Shown one piece after another: positions 46,656 to 55,677 of a DNA stretch of 64,000 nucleotides. The stretch is from the NCBI RefSeq assembly GCF_018531425.1, contig NZ_JAHBOI010000004.1:310001-374000 (forward strand), given 5' to 3'. A program made the translations under genes and the position numbers. Source of the DNA: Paenarthrobacter sp. DKR-5. GTDB lineage: Bacteria; Actinomycetota; Actinomycetes; Actinomycetales; Micrococcaceae. Under the pieces are notes generated by a model. It saw only the letters and a list, made by a program, of their open reading frames with translations, searched no databases and had not been told where the DNA came from. Numbering within the stretch: position 1 is the stretch's first letter; every line of letters starts with the position of its first letter.

Positions 46656-47388
46656 CCAGCCGGGTGCGGTGATCGTAGTGGAAAGTTGCGGTCCCGCCGT
46701 CGTGGTGCAGCTCGATGTTCCCGCCGTTGAAGGCTCCGAACGCGCCGTAGTTCTCGTCCCAGGACCGGTTCAGCGCCACCTTGTACTCGTAGCGTCCCGG
46801 CGCCAGGTCGACGGCGAGCTTCCAGATCCCGTCGGCCTGGTCCAGAGCCATCTGGGCCTGGTCAGCGTCCGGCTGCCAGTCCGCGGGCGCGCCGAGCAGG
46901 GCGTTGAAGCTGCCCGCGATGCTCACTGCCGCCGGCTGCTCGACGTCCGGCTCCTCCGCGGTTTCCGGCGCATCCCCGGCCAGCGCCTCCTCCAGCACCG
47001 CATCTTCCGGCACCGCCGCTTCCAGTGCCGGTTCCTCCTTGCCGGCTGCGGCAGAGCCGGTTCCCTTGAGCGCGTCGGCGAAGCGTTCGGCGTCGCTGAA
47101 GGAGGCCAGTGCGGCACGACCGGCCTCGGTGACCGTCCATGCCCCGCGGCCCTTCACCAGCCAGCCGGCTTTCACGAGCTTGGTGCTGGAGCTGTTGAGC
47201 GTCTTCTGTCCGCGTGGAACGCCGCCGGAAAGCAGTTCGCTTTCCTGCTCGTTGAGCGGGAACCGCTCGATGACGCGGATCAGCACGTCGTTTCCGGTGA
47301 GCTTTTGCTCCGGGGCTTCGGGCCCGGCGAGGACCTCCAGGATTCCCTTCAAACGCAGGGCGGTGTTCTTGGCAGTGGTGTTGCTCAC
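46642..47388 (-). CDS. winged-helix protein with pullulanase X25-type domain
   Basis: A 248-residue two-domain protein. Residues about 8-95 resemble a winged helix of the Mrr N-terminal type (NDVLIRVIERFPLNEQE; STKLVKAGWLVKGRGAWTVT, then EAG). After an acidic Ala/Glu linker (about 105-150), residues about 155-248 match the X25 module of pullulanases and amylases (DLAPGRYEYKVALNRSWDEN, then NYGAFG and TATFHYDHRTRLV). X25 modules lie in alpha-glucan enzymes; here no catalytic domain is present. The gene is divergent from malQ, suggesting a glucan-responsive regulator. The GTG at 47388 follows AAGAGGAACG; ATG at 47409 is less likely. Confidence 0.75.
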   Translation of the reverse strand: MSNTTAKNTALRLKGILEVLAGPEAPEQKLTGNDVLIRVIERFPLNEQESELLSGGVPRGQKTLNSSSTKLVKAGWLVKGRGAWTVTEAGRAALASFSDAERFADALKGTGSAAAGKEEPALEAAVPEDAVLEEALAGDAPETAEEPDVEQPAAVSIAGSFNALLGAPADWQPDADQAQMALDQADGIWKLAVDLAPGRYEYKVALNRSWDENYGAFGAFNGGNIELHHDGGTATFHYDHRTRLVGTV

Positions 47389-47535
47389 GGTCGCGTTCCT
47401 CTTAAACATGGTGCTGCATGGGGTCTCGTTACACCGTCAAAGGTACGAGCCCGCGGCCCTACGGCCCAGTAACCGCCCCGCCCGGCGTTTTGCCCGCGTG
47501 GACCGGCACCCTGTCACAGCCGGGAGGCCGGCGCA

Positions 47536-47541
47536 TAGAGT
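47536..47541 (+). promoter_or_regulatory. -10 hexamer (TAGAGT) of leaderless malQ
   Basis: TAGAGT, exactly six bases, then the malQ ATG at 47548. The purine-rich GGGAGG upstream lies before the -10 and is too far to act as a ribosome-binding site. Confidence 0.5.
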
Positions 47542-47547
47542 GGGCCC

Positions 47548-49713
47548 ATGGCGGAGGACACAGGTCGTAACGAAGAGGACCCGGCAACGAACGCGCTGCG
47601 GGAGCTGGCCGAGGCCAGCGGGGTCGGCACGTCGTTCCGCGGCTGGGACGGCAGCGAGCACCTGGTCGGAGCCGGGACCCTGCACCGGGTCCTGGACGCG
47701 CTCGGGGTTGCCTCCCGCACCCCGGAGGACGTCCGGACCTCCCTGCACAACACGGTGCTGGATCCCTGGCGGCGGCTGCTGCCGCCCGTCGTCGTGCTCC
47801 GGGAGGGCCAGGAATTCCACGTTCCGGTGCATGTTCCGCACGGAAGCGCAGCGCGAGTCTGGGTCACGGCCGAGGACGGCAGCCACCACGAGGTGCTGCA
47901 GCGCGATGACTGGGAGGAGCCGAAAGAGGTCGACGGCGTCCTCACCGGCCGTGCCAGTTTCGCCGTCCCCGAGTACCTGCCGCTGGGCTGGCACACCCTG
48001 CACGCGGAGAACGGGGGCGCCACCGCGAGCTGCCCGCTGGTGGTCACGCCCGGCCGGCTGGCCGTCCCCGCGGGCTCCGGCGGCCGGCAGTGGGGCCTGA
48101 TGGCACAGCTCTACTCGGTGCGCTCGGCGCGGTCCTGGGGCATCGGGGACTTCGCCGACCTCGCGGAGCTGGCCTCTTTCGCCGCCGCGCAGCACGGCGC
48201 CGGGTTTGTGCTCGTCAATCCGCTGCACGCGGCCGAGCCTTCGCCGCCGGTGCAGCCCTCGCCGTACCTGCCCGCGACGCGCCGGTTCTTCAACCCGCTC
48301 TACATCCGGGTGGAGGACATCCCCGAATACGGCTACCTCACGGGCAGCGGGCGGTCCGCCGTCGAAGCGCTGGCAGCACGGCTGCATCCGGACAACCTGC
48401 GTGCCGACGCACTGGACCGGGACAGCGCGTACGGGGCGAAACTCGAGGCGCTGGAAAAGGTCCACGCGGTGCGCCGGTCCGCCGCGCGCCAGCGCCGGTT
48501 CGAGAAGTTCTGCGCGGCGCAGGGAGCAGGGCTGGAGGATTTCGCCCTGTGGTGCGCGCTCGCGGAGCGGTTCGGCCCCGACGCCGGGCGGTGGGACGGC
48601 GGCATCCGTGCCCCCGGCGCGCCGGAAACGCAGGGCTACAGGGAAGAGCTCGCCGGACGCATCGGCTTCCACCGCTGGCTGCAGTGGATCTGCGACGAGC
48701 AGCTGGAGGCAGCCCAGCGGACCGCGCGCGAGGCGGGCATGGGCATCGGGGTGATGCACGACCTCGCGGTCGGAGTGGACCGCGGCGGCGCTGACGCCTG
48801 GGCCCTGCAGGGGGTCCTCGCGGAGGGCGTGACAGTAGGAGCGCCGCCGGACATGTTCAACCAGCAGGGGCAGAACTGGCAGCAGCCGCCGTGGCATCCG
48901 GGGCGGCTGGCGGAATCCGGCTATGCCGCCTACCGGGACATGCTGCGCACCATCCTCCGGCACGCCGGCGGCATCAGGGTGGACCACATCCTGGGCCTGT
49001 TCCGGCTGTGGTGGATTCCCGACGGCTGCGGCCCCGGCGAAGGCACCTACGTGTACTACGACCACGAGGCACTGATCGGCATCCTGGCGCTCGAAGCCCA
49101 GCGGGCCGGGGCCGTCGTCGTCGGCGAGGATCTGGGTGTTTTCGAGCCGTGGGTGCGGGACTATCTGTCCGAGCGCGGCATCTTCGGGACCTCGATCCTC
49201 TGGTTCGAGCGCGACGACGGCGTTCCCGTGGCACCGGAGGAGTACCGGCGGGAGTGCCTGACCAGCGTCAATACCCACGACCTGCCGCCCACGGCCGGCT
49301 ACCTGGCCGGCGAGCACGTGGACCTGCGCGAGTCGCTGGGCCTGCTCAACCGGCCGGTGGAGCAGGAGCGGGCCGAGGACGCGGCGGACCGGGAGCAGGT
49401 GCTGGACCTCGTTCGGAGCCGCGGGCTGCTGGCAGACGGAGCGGACGAGCGGGAGACCATCGAAGCGCTTTACGCCTTCACCGCGCTGACGCCGTCGGCG
49501 TTGCTGGGCGTCGCTCTGGTGGACGCGGTGGGGGAGCGGCGCACGCAGAACCAGCCGGGCACACTCGACGAGTACCCGAACTGGCAGGTTCCGCTCGCGG
49601 GCCCCGACGGAAAGGCGGTGCTGGTCGAGGACCTCGCGGGCAACGAGCGGTTCGCCTCGCTGATCAGGGCGCTGCGCCGGGAAATGGAAAACCCCGCCAC
49701 CGGCCTGCGGTGA
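47548..49713 (+). CDS. malQ: 4-alpha-glucanotransferase (amylomaltase)
   Basis: A 721-residue GH77 enzyme that transfers alpha-1,4-glucan segments in maltodextrin and glycogen metabolism. It has the about 170-residue N-terminal extension usual in actinobacteria, then GLMAQLYSVRSARSWGIGDF at the barrel start. The nucleophile Asp is in GGIRVDHILGLFRLW, the acid/base Glu in VVGEDLGVFEPWVRD, and the third carboxylate in SVNTHDLPPTAGY. The start ATG is probably leaderless. It is divergent from the winged-helix/X25 gene across 159 bases. Confidence 0.93.
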   Translation: MAEDTGRNEEDPATNALRELAEASGVGTSFRGWDGSEHLVGAGTLHRVLDALGVASRTPEDVRTSLHNTVLDPWRRLLPPVVVLREGQEFHVPVHVPHGSAARVWVTAEDGSHHEVLQRDDWEEPKEVDGVLTGRASFAVPEYLPLGWHTLHAENGGATASCPLVVTPGRLAVPAGSGGRQWGLMAQLYSVRSARSWGIGDFADLAELASFAAAQHGAGFVLVNPLHAAEPSPPVQPSPYLPATRRFFNPLYIRVEDIPEYGYLTGSGRSAVEALAARLHPDNLRADALDRDSAYGAKLEALEKVHAVRRSAARQRRFEKFCAAQGAGLEDFALWCALAERFGPDAGRWDGGIRAPGAPETQGYREELAGRIGFHRWLQWICDEQLEAAQRTAREAGMGIGVMHDLAVGVDRGGADAWALQGVLAEGVTVGAPPDMFNQQGQNWQQPPWHPGRLAESGYAAYRDMLRTILRHAGGIRVDHILGLFRLWWIPDGCGPGEGTYVYYDHEALIGILALEAQRAGAVVVGEDLGVFEPWVRDYLSERGIFGTSILWFERDDGVPVAPEEYRRECLTSVNTHDLPPTAGYLAGEHVDLRESLGLLNRPVEQERAEDAADREQVLDLVRSRGLLADGADERETIEALYAFTALTPSALLGVALVDAVGERRTQNQPGTLDEYPNWQVPLAGPDGKAVLVEDLAGNERFASLIRALRREMENPATGLR

Positions 49714-49727
49714 CGGGGTTGTGCTGG

Positions 49728-49800
49728 TGCCCTCGATAGGATTCGAACCTACGGCCTTCTGCTCCGGAGGCAGACGCTCTATCCCCTGAGCTACGAGGGC
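49728..49800 (-). tRNA. tRNA-Arg (anticodon CCG)
   Basis: A 73-nt cloverleaf on the minus strand: acceptor GCCCTCG/CGAGGGC, D-arm GCTC...GAGC, anticodon stem TCTGC/GCAGA with loop CTCCGGA (anticodon CCG, plus-strand bases 49765-49767), and T-arm with GGTTCGAATCC. The discriminator is A and CCA is encoded (to 49725). It reads CGG codons, common in this GC-rich genome. Confidence 0.97.
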
Positions 49801-49974
49801 AGCTGGCAGCCGGTACGGCCGCCGTTGGGAACTTCAAGAGCTTATCAGGTGTGGCGGGCCGGCGCGAAAACCGCCCGCCCGGCGCCGCGGCCGCGTGTCA
49901 CTGCGCCGGCGCCGCGTGTCGGAACACCGGAGCCCGCGGCTGCAACGGGTGCGCGTGTAACGTCGAATCCCGTG

Positions 49975-51195
49975 ATGAAAAGGGGATTCAGGGGCAGGCT
50001 GCTGGTGCTGGTGGGGGTTTTGCTGGTGGCTTTCACGCTCCGGATGGCGGTCACGTCCGTCCCGCCCCTGCTCAGCGCCATCGGCGCCCAGGTGCCGCTC
50101 GATGCCGCGGCCACCGGACTGCTGGGCATGCTGCCCACCGCCTGCTTTGCCGTTTTCGGCTTCCTCACCCCCTTCGTGACCCGCTGGGCCAGTCTGGAAC
50201 GCCTCGCCGTGCTCGCCATGGGCCTGGCAGTCGCGGGCCAGCTGGGGCGCGCCCTGGTGTCCGACACGACCCTCTTCCTGGTGTTCTCGGTCGTGGCGCT
50301 GGCGGGGCTGGGGGCCGGGAACGTGGTGCTTCCGCCGCTCGTCCGCCAGTACTTCCCCGACCGGGTGGGCCTGGTCACAGCACTGTACGTGGCCACTGTC
50401 AGCCTGGGCACCGCGGTCCCGCCGGTGTTCGCCGTGCCGGTGGCCGACGCCGCCGGCTGGCAGGTCTCGACGGCGGTGTGGGCGGCCTTCAGCGTGGCGG
50501 CCGCGCTGCCCTGGCTCGCCGCCTATGCCTCCCGCGGCAGGAAGCCGGCGGGGGCCGCGCAGCCGGGCCGCGAAGCGGCGCCGGCCGCGGAGCCGCCGGT
50601 GCGCATCAATCTGTGGCGCTCGCCGCTGGCCATTGGCCTGACGCTGATGATGGGCTGCACCTCGCTGAACACGTACGCCATGTTCGCCTGGATGCCGGCC
50701 ATGCTCACGGAGGCCGGGCTCGGCAGGGCCGACGCCGGCACCCAGCTGGGGTGGTTCTCGGTGCTCGGCCTTCCGCTGGGCCTGCTGGTGCCGCTGTTCG
50801 CCGCCCGGTTGCGCAACCCGCTGCCCCTGGTGGCGGTCTTCGTCTGCTGTTTCGCCGCCGGCTACCTCGGCCTCTGGCTCGCGCCGGCGTCGGCCACCCT
50901 GCTGTGGGTGACCCTGGCAGGGCTCGGGCCGGGGACTTTCCCGCTCTCGCTGGTGCTGGTGAACCTGCGCTCGCGGACCCACGCGGTCACGGGTGCGCTG
51001 AGCGGCTTCAGCCAGGGCCTCGGCTACGCGCTGGCGTGCCTTGGCCCGCTGCTCTTCGGCCTGATCCACGAGGCCACCGGCGGGTGGGGCCCTTCCTTCG
51101 GATTCCTGTTCGCGACCCTGGCGGTCCTTTTTGCCGGTGCCTGGTTCGCCTGCCGGCCGCAGATGGTGGAGGACCATCCAGGCGTCATCAGCTGA
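49975..51195 (+). CDS. MFS transporter, CynX/NimT-like
   Basis: A 406-residue, 12-helix major-facilitator protein. The RMAVTSVPPLLSAIGAQVPL start, motif A-like TPFVTRWASLERL and GLGPGTFPLSLVLVNLRSRT are characteristic of the CynX/NimT (cyanate/nitroimidazole) branch. The substrate cannot be inferred. ATG at 49975 or GTG at 49972 begins the hydrophobic protein, eight or more bases after TAACGT; no ribosome-binding site is visible, so a leaderless start is likely. A longer frame from 49825 adds a low-complexity Pro/Ala stretch. Confidence 0.85.
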   Translation: MKRGFRGRLLVLVGVLLVAFTLRMAVTSVPPLLSAIGAQVPLDAAATGLLGMLPTACFAVFGFLTPFVTRWASLERLAVLAMGLAVAGQLGRALVSDTTLFLVFSVVALAGLGAGNVVLPPLVRQYFPDRVGLVTALYVATVSLGTAVPPVFAVPVADAAGWQVSTAVWAAFSVAAALPWLAAYASRGRKPAGAAQPGREAAPAAEPPVRINLWRSPLAIGLTLMMGCTSLNTYAMFAWMPAMLTEAGLGRADAGTQLGWFSVLGLPLGLLVPLFAARLRNPLPLVAVFVCCFAAGYLGLWLAPASATLLWVTLAGLGPGTFPLSLVLVNLRSRTHAVTGALSGFSQGLGYALACLGPLLFGLIHEATGGWGPSFGFLFATLAVLFAGAWFACRPQMVEDHPGVIS

Positions 51196-51210
51196 CCCGC
51201 GGTCACGATT

Positions 51211-51239
51211 GGGGCGCTGTCTGCGCGCCCCACTATGCT
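51211..51239 (+). promoter_or_regulatory. hairpin and leaderless promoter before argS
   Basis: A perfect 7-bp stem GGGGCGC/GCGCCCC (51211-51231) may terminate the MFS transcript. It is followed at once by TATGCT (51234-51239), six bases, and the argS GTG at 51246, consistent with a leaderless argS mRNA. Confidence 0.55.
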
Positions 51240-51245
51240 GGATGG

Positions 51246-52886
51246 GTGACTCCTGAAGAACTTTCCGCCGCTATAACTGCCTGCCTTTCCGACGCCATCG
51301 ACTCCGGCGAACTCGCCGTTGCCGCGCCCGCGGAGGTCCGGGTGGAGCGGCCGAAGAACCGGGAGCACGGGGACTGGGCCACCAACGTCGCGCTGCAGCT
51401 GGCCAAGCCGGCAGGGCTTTCGCCGCGCGACGTCGCCGGTATCCTCAGCGGGCGGCTGGAGGAGATCGACGGCGTTGCCTCCGTCGCCATCGCCGGCCCC
51501 GGCTTCCTGAACATCACCCTTGAGGCCGGTGCCGCCGGGACCCTGGCGCGCGTCATCGTCGAGGCCGGTGAAGCATACGGCTCCAATGACGCCCTCGCCG
51601 GGCATGTGATCAACATGGAGTTCGTCTCCGCCAACCCCACCGGGCCGCTGCACATCGGCCACACGCGCTGGGCCGCGCTCGGCGACGCCATCGCCCGGGT
51701 GCTGCGTGCCTCCGGGGCCGAGGTCACCGCCGAGTACTACATCAACGACGCCGGCTCGCAGATGGACACCTTCGCGCACTCGGTGCTGGCCCGCCTGCAC
51801 GGCAGGGACGTGCCCGAGGGCGGCTACCCCGGCGCGTACATCCATGACCTCGGCGGCGAGGTGCTCAAGGCGCACCCCGGCATCCGCGAGCTGACCGACG
51901 AGGCCGCCCTGCCGGTGATCCGCAAGGCCGCCTACGAGGCGCAGCTGGAGGACATCCGCCGCACCCTCAGTGACTTCGACGTGCATTTCGACGTGTACTT
52001 CTCCGAGCAGGACCTGCACGACGAAGGCCACATCGAAGCTGCTGTGGCGCGGCTGCGTGAGCAGGGCCACGTCTTCGACGAGGGCGGCGCCGTCTGGCTG
52101 CGCACCACCGACTTCGGCGACGACAAGGACCGGGTACTCATCCGGGCCAACGGCGAGCCCACCTACTTCGCTGCCGACGCCGCCTACTACCTGTCCAAGA
52201 AGGACCGCGGGTACCCGGAGAAGATCTACCTGCTCGGAGCCGACCACCACGGCTACATCAACCGGCTGAAGGCCATTTCGGCTGCCGCGGGCGATGATCC
52301 GGAGAAGAACATCGAGGTCCTGATCGGCCAGCTCGTCTCGGTCAACGGCGCCAAGCTCTCCAAGCGCGCCGGCAACATCATCGAGCTCAAGGACCTGATC
52401 GACTGGCTGGGCAAGGACGCCGTGCGGTACTCGCTGGCGCGCTACCCCGCGGATTCTCCGCTCACCCTCGATCCGGAACTGCTGCGCAAGAACACCAACG
52501 AGAACCCGGTATTCTACGTCCAGTACGCCCATGCCCGGACCAAAGCCGTGGGCCGCAACGCGGTTGCTGCCGGCGTGGACCGCTCCGCGTTCGATGCCGC
52601 GGCGCTGAGCCACCCCACCGAGTCGGAACTGCTGGCGCACCTGGGCGCCTACCCGTCCGTGGTGGCGCAGGCAGCCAAATTCCGCGAGCCGCACCGCGTG
52701 GCGCGCCACCTCGAGGTGATCGCCGGCGCCTACCACCGCTGGTACGACGCCTGCCGGATCGCGCCCTTCGGCGAGGAACCGGTGACCGACGTCAACCGCA
52801 CGCGCCTGTGGCTGAACGAGGCTGCGAGCCAAGTGCTGGCCAACGGCCTGGAGCTGCTCGGAGTGAGCGCCCCGGAGCGGATGTGA
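51246..52886 (+). CDS. argS: arginine--tRNA ligase
   Basis: A 546-residue class I synthetase with N-terminal additional domain (about 1-110), HIGH motif in SANPTGPLHIGHTRWAALGD (about residue 135), the KMSKS equivalent KLSKRAGN and the ArgRS-specific C-terminal helix bundle (about 430-546). The GTG at 51246 directly follows a leaderless promoter. The final Met-stop overlaps the lysA GTG (ATGTGA). The tRNA-Arg(CCG) gene lies 1.5 kb upstream on the other strand. Confidence 0.96.
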   Translation: MTPEELSAAITACLSDAIDSGELAVAAPAEVRVERPKNREHGDWATNVALQLAKPAGLSPRDVAGILSGRLEEIDGVASVAIAGPGFLNITLEAGAAGTLARVIVEAGEAYGSNDALAGHVINMEFVSANPTGPLHIGHTRWAALGDAIARVLRASGAEVTAEYYINDAGSQMDTFAHSVLARLHGRDVPEGGYPGAYIHDLGGEVLKAHPGIRELTDEAALPVIRKAAYEAQLEDIRRTLSDFDVHFDVYFSEQDLHDEGHIEAAVARLREQGHVFDEGGAVWLRTTDFGDDKDRVLIRANGEPTYFAADAAYYLSKKDRGYPEKIYLLGADHHGYINRLKAISAAAGDDPEKNIEVLIGQLVSVNGAKLSKRAGNIIELKDLIDWLGKDAVRYSLARYPADSPLTLDPELLRKNTNENPVFYVQYAHARTKAVGRNAVAAGVDRSAFDAAALSHPTESELLAHLGAYPSVVAQAAKFREPHRVARHLEVIAGAYHRWYDACRIAPFGEEPVTDVNRTRLWLNEAASQVLANGLELLGVSAPERM

Positions 52887-54343
52887 GCGCCCTTCCCGGC
52901 GCCGCAGCCGCCTCGCCGCTGGCACCCGGCTGGCTGGAGGTGCCTGAGGACCTGAACGAGCTCGTCCCGGTGCTCTGGGCGCACGACGCCGCCCGCACCT
53001 CCGGGGGCGAACTCGCCGTCGGCGGCGTCACGGTCAGTGAGCTCAAACGCCGGTTCGGCAGCCCGTTGTACGTGATGTCCGAGACGGACTTCCGCCGCCG
53101 TGCGCGCGACTTCAAGCAGGCCTACGAGGCGGCGTTCGCGCCGCTGTGCGGGGGAGCGGACGTCTACTACGCCGGGAAGTCCTTCCTCTGCACCGAGGTT
53201 GCCCGGTGGGTGACCGAGGAGGGCCTGCGGCTGGATACCGCCAGCGGCGGGGAACTCGCCGTCGCCGCGCGCGCCGGCGTGCCAGGGGAGAACCTGGGGC
53301 TGCACGGCAACAACAAGTCGGACGCGGAGCTGCACCGCGCGCTGGACATGGGCGTGGGCCGGATCATCGTGGACAGCCTGCCCGAGCTTGAGCGCCTGGC
53401 CCGGATCGCCGCCGAGCGCTCCGAACGCGCCAAGGTGATGCTCCGGCTGACTCCCGGCGTGCACGCGCACACCCACGACTTCATCGCCACGGCCCACGAG
53501 GACCAGAAATTCGGTCTCTCCATGGCCGACACCGCGGACCTCGATGAGCCGTCGCAGGGAAAGTCGCCGGCGGCGCAGGCTGTCGCCGCCGCCCTCGCGC
53601 ACCCGTCGATTGACCTGCTGGGCCTGCACTGCCACATCGGCTCGCAGATCTTCGAGCCGGAAGGCTTCGCCCTCGCCGCCGAGCGTCTGCTCACCTTCGT
53701 GGCCATGATGCGCTCGGTGCACGGCGCCGAACTGCCCGAACTGGACCTCGGCGGCGGTTACGGCATCGCCTACGTCCCCGGGGACACTCCGCGCCAGCCC
53801 TCGGAACTGGCCGCGGCGCTGGCCCGGGTTGTTGCCTCCACCTGTGACCGGCTGGGCATCTCCGTGCCGCGGATCTCGATCGAGCCGGGCCGGGCGATCG
53901 TGGGCAGCACCACCTTCACCCTCTACGAGGCGGGGACGATCAAGAACGTCCAGGTGGACCTGCCGTCGGGCGGCACAGCGCCCCGGCGCTACGTCGCCGT
54001 CGACGGCGGAATGAGCGACAATGCCCGGCCCGTGCTTTACGACGCCGACTACTCCGCCGTGCTCGCTTCCCGGACCAGCGCCGCGCCGCCGGCACTGTCT
54101 CGCGTGGTGGGCAAACATTGCGAGAGCGGCGACATTGTTGTTAGAGATGTATATCTGCCCGAGGATGTCACCGCCGGGGACCTTCTTGCGGTCCCGGGTA
54201 CCGGTGCCTACTGCTGGGCGCTGGCCAGCAACTACAACTATGTGCCGCGGCCTCCCGTTGTTGCCGTCACGGACGGCACCGCCCGGCTGATTGTGCGCGG
54301 GGAAACGGAAGACGACCTGCTGGCACGCGATATGGGAGCTTGA
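52883..54343 (+). CDS. lysA: diaminopimelate decarboxylase
   Basis: A 486-residue fold-III PLP enzyme making lysine from meso-diaminopimelate. The PLP lysine lies in VYYAGKSFLCTEV, phosphate-binding glycines in DLGGGYGIAYVPGD, and CESGDI provides the active-site cysteine of the partner subunit. A 50-residue N-terminal extension precedes the family start. The GTG at 52883 overlaps the argS stop. The argS-lysA-hom-thrC-thrB order is the usual actinobacterial one. Confidence 0.95.
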   Translation: MSALPGAAAASPLAPGWLEVPEDLNELVPVLWAHDAARTSGGELAVGGVTVSELKRRFGSPLYVMSETDFRRRARDFKQAYEAAFAPLCGGADVYYAGKSFLCTEVARWVTEEGLRLDTASGGELAVAARAGVPGENLGLHGNNKSDAELHRALDMGVGRIIVDSLPELERLARIAAERSERAKVMLRLTPGVHAHTHDFIATAHEDQKFGLSMADTADLDEPSQGKSPAAQAVAAALAHPSIDLLGLHCHIGSQIFEPEGFALAAERLLTFVAMMRSVHGAELPELDLGGGYGIAYVPGDTPRQPSELAAALARVVASTCDRLGISVPRISIEPGRAIVGSTTFTLYEAGTIKNVQVDLPSGGTAPRRYVAVDGGMSDNARPVLYDADYSAVLASRTSAAPPALSRVVGKHCESGDIVVRDVYLPEDVTAGDLLAVPGTGAYCWALASNYNYVPRPPVVAVTDGTARLIVRGETEDDLLARDMGA

Positions 54344-54351
54344 AAGCCTCG

Positions 54352-55677
54352 ATGACGACACCACCACAGACACTGAAGGTGGCCCTTCTCGGCTGCGGAA
54401 ACGTAGGTTCCCAAGTGGCCCGCATCCTGCTCGAGGACGCGGACCGGCTGGCGGCCCGGGCCGGAGCCAGGCTCGAACTGACCGGCATTGCGGTGCGCAA
54501 CCTCTCGGCCGAGCGCGACGTGGAACTGCCTGCTGAGCTGTTCACCACCGACGCTCCGGCGCTGCTCAAGGGCGCGGACATCGTGATCGAGCTGATGGGC
54601 GGCCTCGAGCCGGCCCGGGGCCTGATCCTGGAGGCGTTCTCCCACGGCGCGAGCGTGGTGACCGGCAACAAGGCGCTGCTGGCCGAGCATGGACTGGAAC
54701 TCTATCGTGCGGCCGACGCCGCCGGCGTCGAACTCGGCTACGAGGCCGCCGTCGCCGGCGCGATCCCGATCCTGCGCCCGATCCGGGACAGCCTCGCGGG
54801 GGACAAGATCACCCGCGTCCTGGGCATCGTCAACGGGACCACGAACTACATCCTCGACCAGATGGACACCACCGGCGCTTCCTTCGCCGACGCCCTGGCC
54901 GAGGCCCAGCGGCTGGGCTATGCCGAGGCGGACCCGACGGCGGACGTCGAGGGCTTCGATGCCGCGGCCAAGGCTGCGATCCTGGCCACGCTGGCCTTCC
55001 ACACCCAGTTCCCGCTGGAGCACGTGCACCGCGAAGGGATCACCGGCGTCACCGCTGCCGACATCGCCGCGGCAAAGGACGCCGGGTACGTGATCAAGCT
55101 GCTCGCGATCTGCGAGCTGGTGGAGTCCGCCGGCGGCGTTCCGGGGGTCACCGTGCGCGTGCACCCGACCCTGCTGCCGCGCCAGCACCCGCTGGCCGCG
55201 GTGCACGGCGCGTTCAACGCCGTCTTCGTGGAGGCGGAAGCTGCCGGCGAACTGATGTTCTACGGCCAGGGCGCCGGCGGCACTCCGACGGCTTCCGCCG
55301 TCCTGGGCGACGCGGTCTCCGCCGCGCGCCGGATCGTGCTCGGCGGCCCGGCGCGGCCCGCCACGCCGCACGCGGAAGTGCCCGCACTGGGCATGGACGC
55401 GGTGACCACCAGCTACTACATCGGCCTCGACGTCGCGGACCAGCCCGGCGTGCTCGCCAAGGTGTCCCAGATCTTCGCGGACCACGGCGTCTCGATTGAA
55501 ACCATGCGGCAGACGCTGCACCAGGAAGGCAGCGACGGACAGACGCTCGCCTCCGCCGAACTCCGCTTCGTCACCCACCGCGCCTCGGACTCGGCCCTCG
55601 CCGCGACCGTGGACGCCGTGCGGGAGCTCGACGTCATCAATTCTGTAACCTCCGTGCTGCGAGTGGAAGGAATCTAA
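54352..55677 (+). CDS. hom: homoserine dehydrogenase
   Basis: A 441-residue enzyme reducing aspartate semialdehyde to homoserine. It has the NAD(P)-binding VALLGCGNVGSQVARIL, the catalytic domain with GIVNGTTNYILDQM and DVEGFDAAAKAAILA, and a C-terminal ACT domain (GLDVADQPGVLAKVSQIFAD) that is expected to bind threonine for feedback inhibition. ATG at 54352 is chosen; a TTG at 54340 overlapping the lysA stop would add four residues. Confidence 0.95.
   Translation: MTTPPQTLKVALLGCGNVGSQVARILLEDADRLAARAGARLELTGIAVRNLSAERDVELPAELFTTDAPALLKGADIVIELMGGLEPARGLILEAFSHGASVVTGNKALLAEHGLELYRAADAAGVELGYEAAVAGAIPILRPIRDSLAGDKITRVLGIVNGTTNYILDQMDTTGASFADALAEAQRLGYAEADPTADVEGFDAAAKAAILATLAFHTQFPLEHVHREGITGVTAADIAAAKDAGYVIKLLAICELVESAGGVPGVTVRVHPTLLPRQHPLAAVHGAFNAVFVEAEAAGELMFYGQGAGGTPTASAVLGDAVSAARRIVLGGPARPATPHAEVPALGMDAVTTSYYIGLDVADQPGVLAKVSQIFADHGVSIETMRQTLHQEGSDGQTLASAELRFVTHRASDSALAATVDAVRELDVINSVTSVLRVEGI

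Noticed and set aside
49801-49974. Possible integration site next to tRNA-Arg
   Set aside because: No integrase gene and no duplicated tRNA 3' end were seen; the neighbouring genes look native.
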